Source: Streptomyces cacaoi (GTDB lineage: Bacteria > Actinomycetota > Actinomycetes > Streptomycetales > Streptomycetaceae). From it: 64,000 nucleotides of DNA. The stretch covers positions 62,001-126,000 of the forward strand of contig NZ_BJMM01000021.1 in assembly GCF_006539165.1 (NCBI RefSeq), given 5' to 3'. Both the position numbers and the translations under genes were made by a program. A model generated the notes under the pieces. It made no database searches. It was not told where the DNA came from and saw only the letters and a list, made by a program, of their open reading frames with translations. Of this stretch, positions 8,479-16,415 are shown one piece after another. The first letter of the stretch is position 1, and every line of letters begins with the position of its first letter.

Positions 8479-9057
8479 GATCACTCCAGCGGGGAGGGCG
8501 CACCGGCCGCGGCGTCGGCGGTCGTGCCCGGCGCCGACGGCGGGGCACGGACCGCACGGCGGGGCACGGCACGGCACGCGGGGATCAGCCCACGGCCTCG
8601 TCCGCTCCCGTCCCGCGTCGCCCACGGCGGCACGGACCGTCACCGTCTCGGGACGGTCCGCCGCCGGACGGTGCGCGGCCCGCGCACGGGGCCTCCGGCG
8701 CGGGGCCCGCGCACGGCAGGCCCTGCACGCGGTCCTGCACGACAGGCCCTGCACGGAAAGCCCTGCACGGAAAGCCCTGTGCGGAAGGCCCTCGTAGGAC
8801 GGTCCGCACGCGGAAGCTCCCGTGCGTAAGGCTCTCGTGCGGAAGGCCCTCGCGTGGAAGGTCCTCGTGGGGGCCTGGTGCGCAGAGCCCTCGTGCGGGG
8901 GCCGCGTGCGGAGGGAAGCCCTCGCGTGGGGCGGTTCCGTGCGCGGGCGCGCGGCGTCGCCCGGCGGGGTGCCGGCACACCGCGGGGTGTGCCGGGCGCC
9001 GGGCGGGCGCGGGGTGCGAGCGGGGGAGCGGAGCGGGGCAGTGGGCGCTGACAGGCG
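8479..9057. repeat. 579-bp region with degenerate 14-15 bp tandem repeats upstream of secDF
   Basis: From about 8709 to 8930 the sequence is a run of degenerate copies of CGTGCGGAAGGCCCT. Two exact 14-bp copies of CCCTGCACGGAAAG lie at 8747-8774. The period drifts between 14 and 15 bases, so it does not preserve a reading frame, and open frames across it look like composition artefacts. I see no convincing gene in the region. It is the 5' flank of secDF and the 3' flank of the 9058-9561 gene, both on the minus strand. Confidence 0.6.
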
Positions 9058-9561
9058 TCAACTGCTCCGGAGCGCCGGGGGACCGCGTGCCGAGCGCGGT
9101 GAGTCGTCGTTCTGCGGCGGTGCCCGCTCCTGGCGGGGGCCGGCGACGAGGGCGCTCGGCAGCGGCGGCTCGTCGTCCGGTACGGCCCGCACGGGGAGGG
9201 CCGTGGGGAGCGGCGGATGACCGGCGAGCCGTGCCTCGTGCGAGGCGGGGACGAGTGCGGTGTGCGCCGCCTGCACGGTGTGGCCGTGGCCGTGGCCGTG
9301 GACCGCGCCCGCGCCGGGTGCTTCGGCAGCGGCCGGGTGGCCGCGCGCGGGGCGGACCGGTGCGGGGCGCGCCGGTGCGCCGTGCGGGGTGGCGGCGGAA
9401 GCGGGGGCGCCGGTTCCCGGGCCCGTCGGGTCGTCGGCTGCGGCCGTGACCGTGCCGACGCCCGCCACCAGCAGCAGGACGCCCCACAGCAGGGTGAGGA
9501 ACGTGGCGAGCGGGCGGCGGTGCGGGGAGCCGGGAGAGCGCTGCGGCACGCGGTGGCGCAT
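9058..9561 (-). CDS. Small His-rich exported or membrane-anchored protein
   Basis: 167 residues, family not recognised. A hydrophobic segment (LATFLTLLWGVLLLVAGVGTVTAA) near residues 18-41 looks like a signal anchor or a signal peptide ending at AAA. The remainder is Pro/Ala-rich with a HGHGHGH stretch near residue 90, which could bind metal ions, and several further His residues. The ATG at 9561 is supported by a purine-rich GGAAGGAAGGGG 8 bases upstream. It may belong to small secreted proteins of unknown function, or bind Cu/Zn/Ni; neither can be shown. Confidence 0.6.
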   Translation of the reverse strand: MRHRVPQRSPGSPHRRPLATFLTLLWGVLLLVAGVGTVTAAADDPTGPGTGAPASAATPHGAPARPAPVRPARGHPAAAEAPGAGAVHGHGHGHTVQAAHTALVPASHEARLAGHPPLPTALPVRAVPDDEPPLPSALVAGPRQERAPPQNDDSPRSARGPPALRSS

Positions 9562-9817
9562 GGCGGCAGCCCCTTCCTTCCCGTGCTTCCCGGCCGGACC
9601 TGCCCTCCGCCCGGGGCGGAGCGCCGGCGACGCGACTCCCGGCGGCCGTCCCGTGCCGGGCCGGCCGCGCCGGTACGCCGCCCGGGGCCCGCGTACCGTC
9701 CGGCTCACCCTAGAGGACCCGCGGCGGGCGGCCCACCTCCCCGGCCGCCGGAGGCCGCGGGCCGGCGCGTGCGGGCCCGCCGTCCGGCGGCGGTGCCGTC
9801 GGGGCGTGCAGCCGTGG

Positions 9818-10075
9818 TCAGTGGTGGGGGACGGAGCCGGAACCGGGTTCTGCGGTGGTGGACCGGCCCGGGGCGCGCACGACGAGCCCGTCGAGCAGCT
9901 CCCGGGTGGCGGCGGCGATCCGCTCGACGGCCTCGTCGAAGATCTGCTGGTTGTGTGCGGCCGGCTGCCGGAAGCCGGACACCTTCCGGACGTACTGCAA
10001 CGCCGCGGCGTGGACGTCCGCCTCGGTGACGGCCTCCGCGTACGGCGGACGCAGTGTCTTGATGCTCCTGCACAT
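9818..10075 (-). CDS. DUF2277 family protein
   Basis: An 85-residue protein starting MCRSIKTLRPP, continuing ALQYVRKVSGFRQPA and AVERIAAATRELLDGLVV. These segments match my memory of DUF2277, a small conserved bacterial family of unknown function whose members begin MCRxI and contain ALQYVRKxSG. The ATG at 10075 is preferred over the longer frame because the family motif begins there. The last 15 residues are not conserved-looking. Confidence 0.7.
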   Translation of the reverse strand: MCRSIKTLRPPYAEAVTEADVHAAALQYVRKVSGFRQPAAHNQQIFDEAVERIAAATRELLDGLVVRAPGRSTTAEPGSGSVPHH

Positions 10076-10320
10076 GGGGCCGAGGGTACGTCCGGGGTCC
10101 GACGGACCGTCCCGTCCGGCCGGGCCGTCCGGGACCGAAGTCCCTTCCGGCACCCGTCGCGCCGGGGAAAGACTCCCGTCTCACGAGCTCGCCTGTTCGA
10201 GTGAGGCGAGGTACCGTGAAATGGCCGTGACGTGCGTATTTGCGAGCTTTGGAAAACATGCCGGATACGCACCCACTCCGCGGTCGTGCGCTGCACGGCC
10301 GGGCGAAGGGAGGCGGGGCG

Positions 10321-10791
10321 ATGCACACCATGTCGGGTCTGCTCGGGGAGCTGGAACCCGAGCAGCGGGAGCGACTGCGGGCCCTGGGAAGCGAAGTGCA
10401 CTTCCAGGCGGGGGAGCGGATCTTCGAAGAGGGCGGCAGGGCCGACCGCTTCTGGATCCTGCACACCGGATCGGCCTCACTGGACATGCATGTGCCGGGC
10501 CACCGGGACGTCGTCATCGACCATGTGCGCCACGGCGAACTGCTCGGCTGGCACTGGATGTTCCGGCCGTACGTGTGGACGCTCGGCGCTCAGGCGGAGA
10601 GTCCCGTGCGGGCGCTGGAGTTCGATGCGCTGTCCGTGCGGACGCTGTGCGAGGAGGACAAGGAGCTGGGGCTGGTGTTCACGCATGCCGTCGCGGCCGT
10701 GATCGGGGAGCGGCTGCAACGCACCCGGATGCGTCTCATCGACCTCTTCGGGCCGTACGCCCCCCGGGATCACGTCCTCGGCGCACTCTGA
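10321..10791 (+). CDS. Stand-alone cyclic-nucleotide-binding-fold protein
   Basis: 156 residues with the jelly-roll of Crp/Fnr effector domains: LGSEVHFQAGERIFEEGGRADRFWILHTGSASL, then VIDHVRHGELLGWHWMF. No helix-turn-helix follows; the C-terminus is a single amphipathic helix (FTHAVAAVIGERLQRTRMRLIDLF). The phosphate-binding cassette is atypical: GELLGW lacks the usual downstream Arg-Ser/Thr-Ala, so cyclic nucleotide binding is doubtful. The ATG at 10321 is chosen for AGGGAGG 7 bases upstream; in-frame starts at 10240 (TTG) and 10258 (ATG) lack a comparable site. It is convergent with the MreB-like gene. Confidence 0.75.
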   Translation: MHTMSGLLGELEPEQRERLRALGSEVHFQAGERIFEEGGRADRFWILHTGSASLDMHVPGHRDVVIDHVRHGELLGWHWMFRPYVWTLGAQAESPVRALEFDALSVRTLCEEDKELGLVFTHAVAAVIGERLQRTRMRLIDLFGPYAPRDHVLGAL

Positions 10792-10792
10792 A

Positions 10793-10882
10793 CCGGCCGC
10801 TCTCGGGCTGCTCCCGGGCCGGTCCGGCTGCTGCCGGGCTGGTCCGGCCGCTTCCGGCTGATCCGGCCGCTCCCGGGCGGAG
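10793..10882. repeat. Degenerate 18-20 bp repeats between convergent genes
   Basis: Four or five imperfect copies of TCCGGCCGCTNCCGGGC-like units follow the end of the cyclic-nucleotide-fold gene. They contain many nested inverted repeats (CCGG-rich) and may act as a bidirectional terminator. Confidence 0.45.
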
Positions 10883-10909
10883 CCGGTGGCCCGGCGGGGG
10901 CGGGCGGGA

Positions 10910-12172
10910 TCAGGTCGGGGAGGGGGCCGCGGGGCCGGCCGTGCCGGGCGCCGGAGTGCGCGCCTCCGGCATGGCCCGCTCGCCGTCGGACGAACTGTCG
11001 CCGACCGGTTCCGGGGTGGTGCCCCCGCCGGTGGGCCGGTCGTTCCGTGCCTCGGAGGCGTCCGGTGCGTCGCCGGACGTCTCGGGGCCGGATCCGGCCG
11101 CGCCCTGTGCCGCGGGGCGGCGGCGCCGCAGCCGGACGGTGCCGGAGCGCCCGCCCCGCGCGGGCGGTGCGGTGATCGCCGGGACACGGCCGTCCATCAG
11201 CGCGGCGAGGCCGTCGACGGCGCTGAGTTCGGGCCGGTCGGCGACCCGCACCCGCATGCCGGTGCACTCCCGCAGCCGCTCGTCCAGCCCGGGCAGCACG
11301 GCGCTGCCGCCGGCCAGCACCATGCCGCGTTCGGCGAGGTCGGCGACGAGGTCGGGCGGGCAGCGGTGCAGGACGGCGCGGATGGTGTCGGTGAGCCCGG
11401 TCATCGGGGTCTGCACGGCGCTGCGGACGTCGTCCGGGTCGATGGTGACGGTGCGCGCGAGCCCGGTGACGACATCGCGGCCGAGGACCTCGGTGGGCCC
11501 CTGGACACCCTGGGTGAGCGCCAGGTGCAGGGGCCGCACGGCCTGGCTGGGCAGCAGCAGTTCGTGCCGGTTGCGGACGTACTGCACGACGGCGTTGTGG
11601 ATGGTGTCCCCGCCCAGGTGCACGGTCCCGGCGGCGACGATCGAGCCGAGGGAGAGCACCGCGACCTGTGTGGTGGCCGCGCCGCACACCAGGATCATGG
11701 TCGCTTCGGGCCGCTGGACGGGCAGTCCGCAGCCGATGCCGGCGGCGGTCGGCGCGTCCACGAGTTCGACGCTCTTGGCGCCGACGCCGGTGAGCGTCTC
11801 GACGGCGGCGCTGTGCGCGAGCGGATCGGCGTCGTGCGGGATGGTGGCGACGGCCCGCAGAAAGGCCCGGCGCCGGAAGACGCCCCGCAGCTGGTCGCCG
11901 ACGAGCGCCCGCAGCATGCGCTGTGCCATGTCGATGTCGACGACGGTGCCGCCGCAGACGGGCCGCACGACCCGGATGTGCCGGGGGGTGCGCCCGTCCA
12001 TGCGTGCGGCGGCGCCACCCGCGGCGATGAGCGCCCCCGAGCGGGTGTTGACGGCGACGACGGACGGCTGGTCGACGATGAGCCCCGTGCCCTTCACATG
12101 GACGCGGGTCCTGGCCGCGCCCAGGTCGACGGCGACGGAGCAGCGGGTCAGGTCCTTCAGGCTGGAGCTCAT
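10910..12172 (-). CDS. MreB/Mbl-like actin paralogue with degraded phosphate-2 loop
   Basis: 420 residues with an actin/Hsp70 ATPase fold resembling MreB. The first phosphate loop is [12 protein letters not shown] (13-24), the adenosine region is MVLAGGSAVLPGLDERL, and HLGGDTIHNAVVQYVR matches the MreB GGD motif. The second phosphate loop, normally DIGGGTTEVAVISLGG, is LVCGAATTQVAVLSLGS (161-177), so the Asp and two Gly are lost. A tail of about 80 residues is Pro/Ser/Ala-rich and not part of the fold. Streptomycetes have MreB, Mbl and a third homologue near a secDF gene; this matches that third one as I recall it (SCO6166 type). It is probably involved in spore-wall synthesis. Confidence 0.8.
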   Translation of the reverse strand: MSSSLKDLTRCSVAVDLGAARTRVHVKGTGLIVDQPSVVAVNTRSGALIAAGGAAARMDGRTPRHIRVVRPVCGGTVVDIDMAQRMLRALVGDQLRGVFRRRAFLRAVATIPHDADPLAHSAAVETLTGVGAKSVELVDAPTAAGIGCGLPVQRPEATMILVCGAATTQVAVLSLGSIVAAGTVHLGGDTIHNAVVQYVRNRHELLLPSQAVRPLHLALTQGVQGPTEVLGRDVVTGLARTVTIDPDDVRSAVQTPMTGLTDTIRAVLHRCPPDLVADLAERGMVLAGGSAVLPGLDERLRECTGMRVRVADRPELSAVDGLAALMDGRVPAITAPPARGGRSGTVRLRRRRPAAQGAAGSGPETSGDAPDASEARNDRPTGGGTTPEPVGDSSSDGERAMPEARTPAPGTAGPAAPSPT

Positions 12173-12310
12173 GGCGGGTGTCCTTCCGGGGTGCTGCGAC
12201 GGCCTGGGACCGTCCGGCCGCCGGACGGTCCACTGCTCAGCGTGTGCCGCGCCGCATCCGCCCGCGCGCCGGGCGGGACCGGGCGGGTGACCCGCCCGGC
12301 TGACCCGCCG

Positions 12311-14365
12311 TCAGTTCGCCGCGGGCGCCGCGTCCCCGGCCGGCGCGCCCGCGTCGCCTGGGGCGGCGGCGTCCGCCGCGGGCCGGTCGGAGCGGCCCGG
12401 CCGACCCGACTGCTCGGACGGTTCGGACCGTTCGGACCGGTCGAGCTGGTCGGACTCCGAGGACGGTGAGGACGGTGAGGACTGTGCGGACGGTGAGGAC
12501 TGTGCGGACTGGGCGAACTGGGTGCGGTACAGCTGTGCGTACCGGCCGCCGGCGGCGAGCAGTTCGGGGTGGGTGCCGCGCTCGACGATGTGGCCGTCCT
12601 CCAGGACGAGGATGAGATCGGCGGCCCGGACGGTCGACAGCCGGTGGGCGATGACCAGCGAGGTGCGCCCTTCGAGCGCCTCGGCCAGCGCCTCCTGCAC
12701 GGCGGCCTCGGACGTGGAGTCCAGGTGCGCGGTGGCCTCGTCGAGCAGCACGACGCGGGGCCGGACCAGCAGCAGCCGGGCGATGGTGAGCCGTTGGCGT
12801 TCGCCACCGGAGAGGCGGTAGCCGCGTTCGCCGACGAGGGTGTCGAGCCCGTCGGGCAGCGCGGCGACGAGCCCGTCGAGCCGGGAGCGGCGCAGCGCGT
12901 CCCACAGTTCCTCGTCGCTCGCCTCGGGCCGGGCCAGGAGCAGGTTGGCGCGGATGGTGTCGTGGAAGAGGTGCCCGTCCTGGGTGACCATGCCGAGGGT
13001 CTGCCGGACGGCCTCGGCGCTCAGATCGCGCACGTCGACGCCGCCGAGGCGTACGGCGCCGCTGTCCACGTCGTACAGCCGGGGTGCGAGCGCGGCGAGC
13101 GTCGACTTGCCGGCGCCGGAGGAGCCGACGACGGCGACCATGTCGCCGGGCTCGGCGCGGAAGGAGATGCCGTGCAGCACCTCCTCGCCGCCGCGGCTGT
13201 CGAGCGTGGCGACCTCTTCCAGCGAGGCGAGCGAGACCTTCTCGGGCGAGGGGTAGCTGAAGCGCACCTCGTCGAATTCGAGGGAGACGGGCCCCTGCGG
13301 CGCCGGTTCGGGGTCCGGCTTCTCCTCGATCAGCGGCTTGAGATCGAGCACCTCGAACACCCGCTGGAAGCTGACCAGCGCGCTCATCACCTCCACCCGG
13401 GCGTTGGCCAGCGCGGTGAGCGGGGCGTAGAGCCGGGTGAGGAGCATGGCGAGGGAGACGACGGCGCCCGGTTCGAGGCTGCCGCGCAGGGCGAGATAGC
13501 CGCCGAGCCCGTAGACGAGGGCCAGGGCGAGGGCCGCCACCAGGGTCAGCGCGGTGAAGAACACCTCCTGCACCATGGCGGTGCGTACGCCGATGTCCCG
13601 CACCCGCCCCGCGCGCGCGGCGAACGCGCCGGACTCCTCCTCGGGCCGCCCGAAGAGCTTGACGAGGGTGGCGCCGGGCGCGGAGAACCGCTCGGTCATC
13701 TGGGTGCTCATCACGGCGTTGTGGTTGGCCCGTTCGCGCTCCAGCCGCGCCAGCCGGGTGCCCATCCGCCGGGCCGGCAGGACGAACAGCGGCAGCAGGA
13801 CGAGCGTGACGAGGGTGATCCGCCAGGAGAGGTTGAGCATCACCACGAGCGTGAGCAGCAGCGTGACCAGGTTGCTGAAGGCTTCCGAGAGGGTGCTGCT
13901 GAACGCCCGCTGGGCGCCGATCACATCGTTGTTGAGCCGGCTGACGAGGGCTCCGGTGCGGGTGCGGGTGAAGAACGCGACGGGCATGCGCTGGACGTGG
14001 TCGTAGACGGCCGTGCGCAGATCGAGGATGAGTCCCTCGCCGATACGGGCCGACAGCCAGCGTGTCAGCAGCCCGACGCCGGCCTCGGCCAGCGCGATGA
14101 CGGCGATCACGGCGGCGATGCCGAGCACGGTGCCCAGCGGCGCGCGGTGCACGATCGCGTCGACGACGCGGCCGGCGAGCAGCGGCGTGGCCACGGTCAG
14201 CGCCGCCAGCACGCTGCTGAGCAGCAGGAAGGCGAGCAGCTTGCGGTGGTGGCGGTGGGCGAACCGCACGATGCGGCGCACGGCGGCCGCGGAGAACGGG
14301 TGCTGGTCCTGGTGGGCGTGTTTCGCGTTGTAGAGCGCGTTCCACGCGGTCATCTCCATGCTCAT
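12311..14365 (-). CDS. ABC exporter half-transporter (fused permease-ATPase)
   Basis: 684 residues. Residues 30-330 form a six-helix type-1 exporter membrane domain, and residues 375-610 the nucleotide-binding domain with Walker A GSSGAGKST, signature LSGGERQRLTIARLL and Walker B VVLLDEATAHLD. A tail of about 75 residues is Ser/Asp/Pro-rich. It probably dimerises to export drugs, lipids or peptides; the substrate is unknown. The gene has no ribosome-binding site: a MerR-type promoter places the transcription start at or within a base or two of the ATG at 14365, so translation is probably leaderless. A second ATG lies 6 bases downstream. Confidence 0.88.
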   Translation of the reverse strand: MSMEMTAWNALYNAKHAHQDQHPFSAAAVRRIVRFAHRHHRKLLAFLLLSSVLAALTVATPLLAGRVVDAIVHRAPLGTVLGIAAVIAVIALAEAGVGLLTRWLSARIGEGLILDLRTAVYDHVQRMPVAFFTRTRTGALVSRLNNDVIGAQRAFSSTLSEAFSNLVTLLLTLVVMLNLSWRITLVTLVLLPLFVLPARRMGTRLARLERERANHNAVMSTQMTERFSAPGATLVKLFGRPEEESGAFAARAGRVRDIGVRTAMVQEVFFTALTLVAALALALVYGLGGYLALRGSLEPGAVVSLAMLLTRLYAPLTALANARVEVMSALVSFQRVFEVLDLKPLIEEKPDPEPAPQGPVSLEFDEVRFSYPSPEKVSLASLEEVATLDSRGGEEVLHGISFRAEPGDMVAVVGSSGAGKSTLAALAPRLYDVDSGAVRLGGVDVRDLSAEAVRQTLGMVTQDGHLFHDTIRANLLLARPEASDEELWDALRRSRLDGLVAALPDGLDTLVGERGYRLSGGERQRLTIARLLLVRPRVVLLDEATAHLDSTSEAAVQEALAEALEGRTSLVIAHRLSTVRAADLILVLEDGHIVERGTHPELLAAGGRYAQLYRTQFAQSAQSSPSAQSSPSSPSSESDQLDRSERSEPSEQSGRPGRSDRPAADAAAPGDAGAPAGDAAPAAN

Positions 14366-14371
14366 GCCCAG

Positions 14372-14402
14372 AAGCTAGAACTTGAAGCTAACTTCAAGTC
14401 AA
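14372..14402 (-). promoter_or_regulatory. MerR-type promoter (19-bp spacer) with perfect dyad
   Basis: Read on the minus strand, -35 TTGACT (14402-14397) and -10 TAGCTT (14377-14372) are separated by exactly 19 bp. The perfect palindrome ACTTGAAG-N4-CTTCAAGT (14380-14399) fills the spacer. Elongated 19-bp spacers with a central dyad are the hallmark of promoters activated by MerR-family regulators by DNA untwisting. The -10 element ends 6 bases before the exporter ATG. Confidence 0.8.
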
Positions 14403-14431
14403 CTGTCCGGGCCCGGCCGGGCCCGGGGCGC

Positions 14432-15112
14432 TCAGCCCGCCACCGGCTCGCCCAGCCGGCCGTCCCGCACCTCCACCACCCGGTCCACGGCGGTGAGCTG
14501 GCTGCGGTCGTGGGTGACCAGCACCGTCGCGGTCGCCCACCGGTGGGTGAGCCGGGTGATCAACTCCAGGACGGCGGCGCCCCGTTCGTGGTCGAGGGCG
14601 CTGGTCGGCTCGTCGACGAGCAGCACCGTCGGCTCGTTCATCAGTGCCCGGGCGATGTTGACGCGCTGCCGCTGGCCGCCGGACAGCTGGTGCGGCCGGC
14701 GGCCCGCCTGCCCGGCCAGGCCGACCGCGTCCAGCAGCTCCATGGCCCGCGAGCGCGCCCGCGCCGGCGAGCGCCCGTCGATCCGCGCCATCACCTGCAA
14801 CTGCTCGACGGCGGTCAGCGAAGGCAGCAGATTCGGCTGCTGGAAGACGATGCCGATCCGGTGCCGGCGCAGCTCGGCCAGCTCGCCGCGGCTCAGCCCC
14901 GTCGTCTCCGTCCCGTCGACCGTCACCGTCCCCGAGTCGGGCGTGATGAGGGTCGCGGCGACGGCGAGCAGGCTGGACTTGCCGGAGCCCGACGGCCCGA
15001 CGACGGCGGTGAGCCCGCCGCGCTCCACCTCCAGGCCGACGGAGTCCAGCGCGGTCAGCCGGCCGTCGCCGTCCGGGTAGGTGAGGGTGATCTCGTGCAG
15101 TCGCAGGCTCAT
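14432..15112 (-). CDS. ABC transporter ATP-binding protein (MacB/LolD type)
   Basis: 226 residues with Walker A GPSGSGKSS, Q-loop FQQPNLLPSLTAVEQ, signature LSGGQRQRVNIARALM and Walker B VLLVDEPTSALD. The PTSALD form and its pairing with an FtsX-like permease place it in the MacB/LolD/FtsE branch (mechanotransmission or export). ATG at 15112 overlaps the permease stop by 4 bases (ATGA), so the two are translationally coupled. The pair is divergent from a two-component system that may sense the same agent. Confidence 0.9.
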   Translation of the reverse strand: MSLRLHEITLTYPDGDGRLTALDSVGLEVERGGLTAVVGPSGSGKSSLLAVAATLITPDSGTVTVDGTETTGLSRGELAELRRHRIGIVFQQPNLLPSLTAVEQLQVMARIDGRSPARARSRAMELLDAVGLAGQAGRRPHQLSGGQRQRVNIARALMNEPTVLLVDEPTSALDHERGAAVLELITRLTHRWATATVLVTHDRSQLTAVDRVVEVRDGRLGEPVAG

Positions 15113-16200
15113 CGGACGCTCCCCAGGGCGGTCAGCGGGTCGACGGAGGTGATACGGCGGACGGCCAGCGCGGCCCCGGCGGCGCCGAGCACGATCATCA
15201 CGCCGGCCGGGGCCAGCACGGTGCCGGCCGAGAGCGCGAACGGCACGCCCGCGCCCGAGGACGTGATCGCGGCGCCGAGCGCGACGGCGAGCCCGGTACC
15301 GGCGAGGGTGCCGCCGGCCAGCAGCACCACGGCCTGGCCGAGGGCGTCGCGCAGCAGCGAGGCCGTGGAGGCGCCGAGCGCCTTGAGGACGGCGATGTCC
15401 CCGCTGCGCTGGATCGTCCACACGGTGAAGAAGGCCCCGATGACGAGGGCCGAGATGGCGAACAGGAAGCCGCGCATCAGCTGGAGCGAGCCGTTCTCGG
15501 AGCTGTAGGAGCCGATGGCGCTCAGCGACTCGTCCTTGGTGACGGTCCGGGTGCCCGCCTTCGCGTCCCCGTCCGCCGCGTCGAAGCCGGACCCCGTCCG
15601 CAGGGCGAGGACGGTCGCGGCGGGCGGCCGTCCTCCGTCGCCGGGTGCCGTCCGCTGCCAGGTCGACAGGTCCGTCCACACGACGGGGGTGTGGCTGAAG
15701 GAGGCGTCACCGCGCACGGCGGCCACCGTCAGCTTCCGCCCGGCCAGCGTCAGCGCGTCACCGGCCCGCACCCCGAGATCGTCGGCGGCGGCCGTGGACA
15801 GCACCGCCGAGCGCCCGTCGAGCCGGCCGCTCTCCGGCGCCAGCGCCGAACCGGGCCGCACACCGAAGGCGGACACCCCGGCACTGCGTTCGCCCGCGGC
15901 GGCCTTGGTGGTCGCGATGCCCAGCGGCTCGGCGGAGCGCACCCCGGGGGCCTCGGCCCAGCGCGCCACCTGGGCGCGGGTGAGGGAGGAGTCGGAGTAC
16001 GAGAGGTCCTGGCCGTCGCCGGGCGCCGCGAAGGTGATCCGGTCGGCGGGCAGCCCCGTGACGGCGGAGATGTTCTGCCGGCCCAGCCCGGCGGTCAGCC
16101 CGGACAACAGTCCGACCAGCAGCGTGATGAGTACGATCACGGTCCCCATCAGGGCGAACCGCCCCTTGGCGAACCTCAGATCCCTCCAGGCGACGAACAT
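15109..16200 (-). CDS. FtsX-like ABC permease
   Basis: 363 residues. One N-terminal helix (FALMGTVIVLITLLVGLLSGLTAG), a large extracellular domain (about residues 45-245), and three C-terminal helices carrying RSGDIAVLKALGAST form the usual MacB-core plus FtsX layout. The ATG at 16200 is chosen because AGGAAGGG lies 6 bases upstream. It is coupled to the ATPase downstream. Such systems commonly confer resistance to antimicrobial peptides or release lipoproteins; the substrate cannot be told here. Confidence 0.85.
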   Translation of the reverse strand: MFVAWRDLRFAKGRFALMGTVIVLITLLVGLLSGLTAGLGRQNISAVTGLPADRITFAAPGDGQDLSYSDSSLTRAQVARWAEAPGVRSAEPLGIATTKAAAGERSAGVSAFGVRPGSALAPESGRLDGRSAVLSTAAADDLGVRAGDALTLAGRKLTVAAVRGDASFSHTPVVWTDLSTWQRTAPGDGGRPPAATVLALRTGSGFDAADGDAKAGTRTVTKDESLSAIGSYSSENGSLQLMRGFLFAISALVIGAFFTVWTIQRSGDIAVLKALGASTASLLRDALGQAVVLLAGGTLAGTGLAVALGAAITSSGAGVPFALSAGTVLAPAGVMIVLGAAGAALAVRRITSVDPLTALGSVR

Positions 16201-16415
16201 GCCCGGCCCTTCCTGTACGGCGCTCCGTTGCGGTCTGCCCGCCCGGTCCGGCTGCCCGGCCCGGCGGCCCGGGCAGCACACGCCCCACGGTCGTCCGCCG
16301 GGCCCGCCGAGGGCATCGCGCCCAGGTGAGGACTTCACGGGCCGAAGGATGGCCACCGGTTTGCATCTTTCGACCGATGCCGCCGTTCCGCCCCTTCCGT
16401 ACGCTGGAACACACC

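Noticed and set aside
8700-8930. CRISPR-like array
   Set aside because: Units are 14-15 bp, degenerate and without spacers of constant length; no cas genes.
8524-9449. Several plus- and minus-strand frames through the 8.5-9.0 kb repeats
   Set aside because: The repeat period (14-15 bases) does not keep frame, and the products are Arg/Pro-rich repeats with no start signals.
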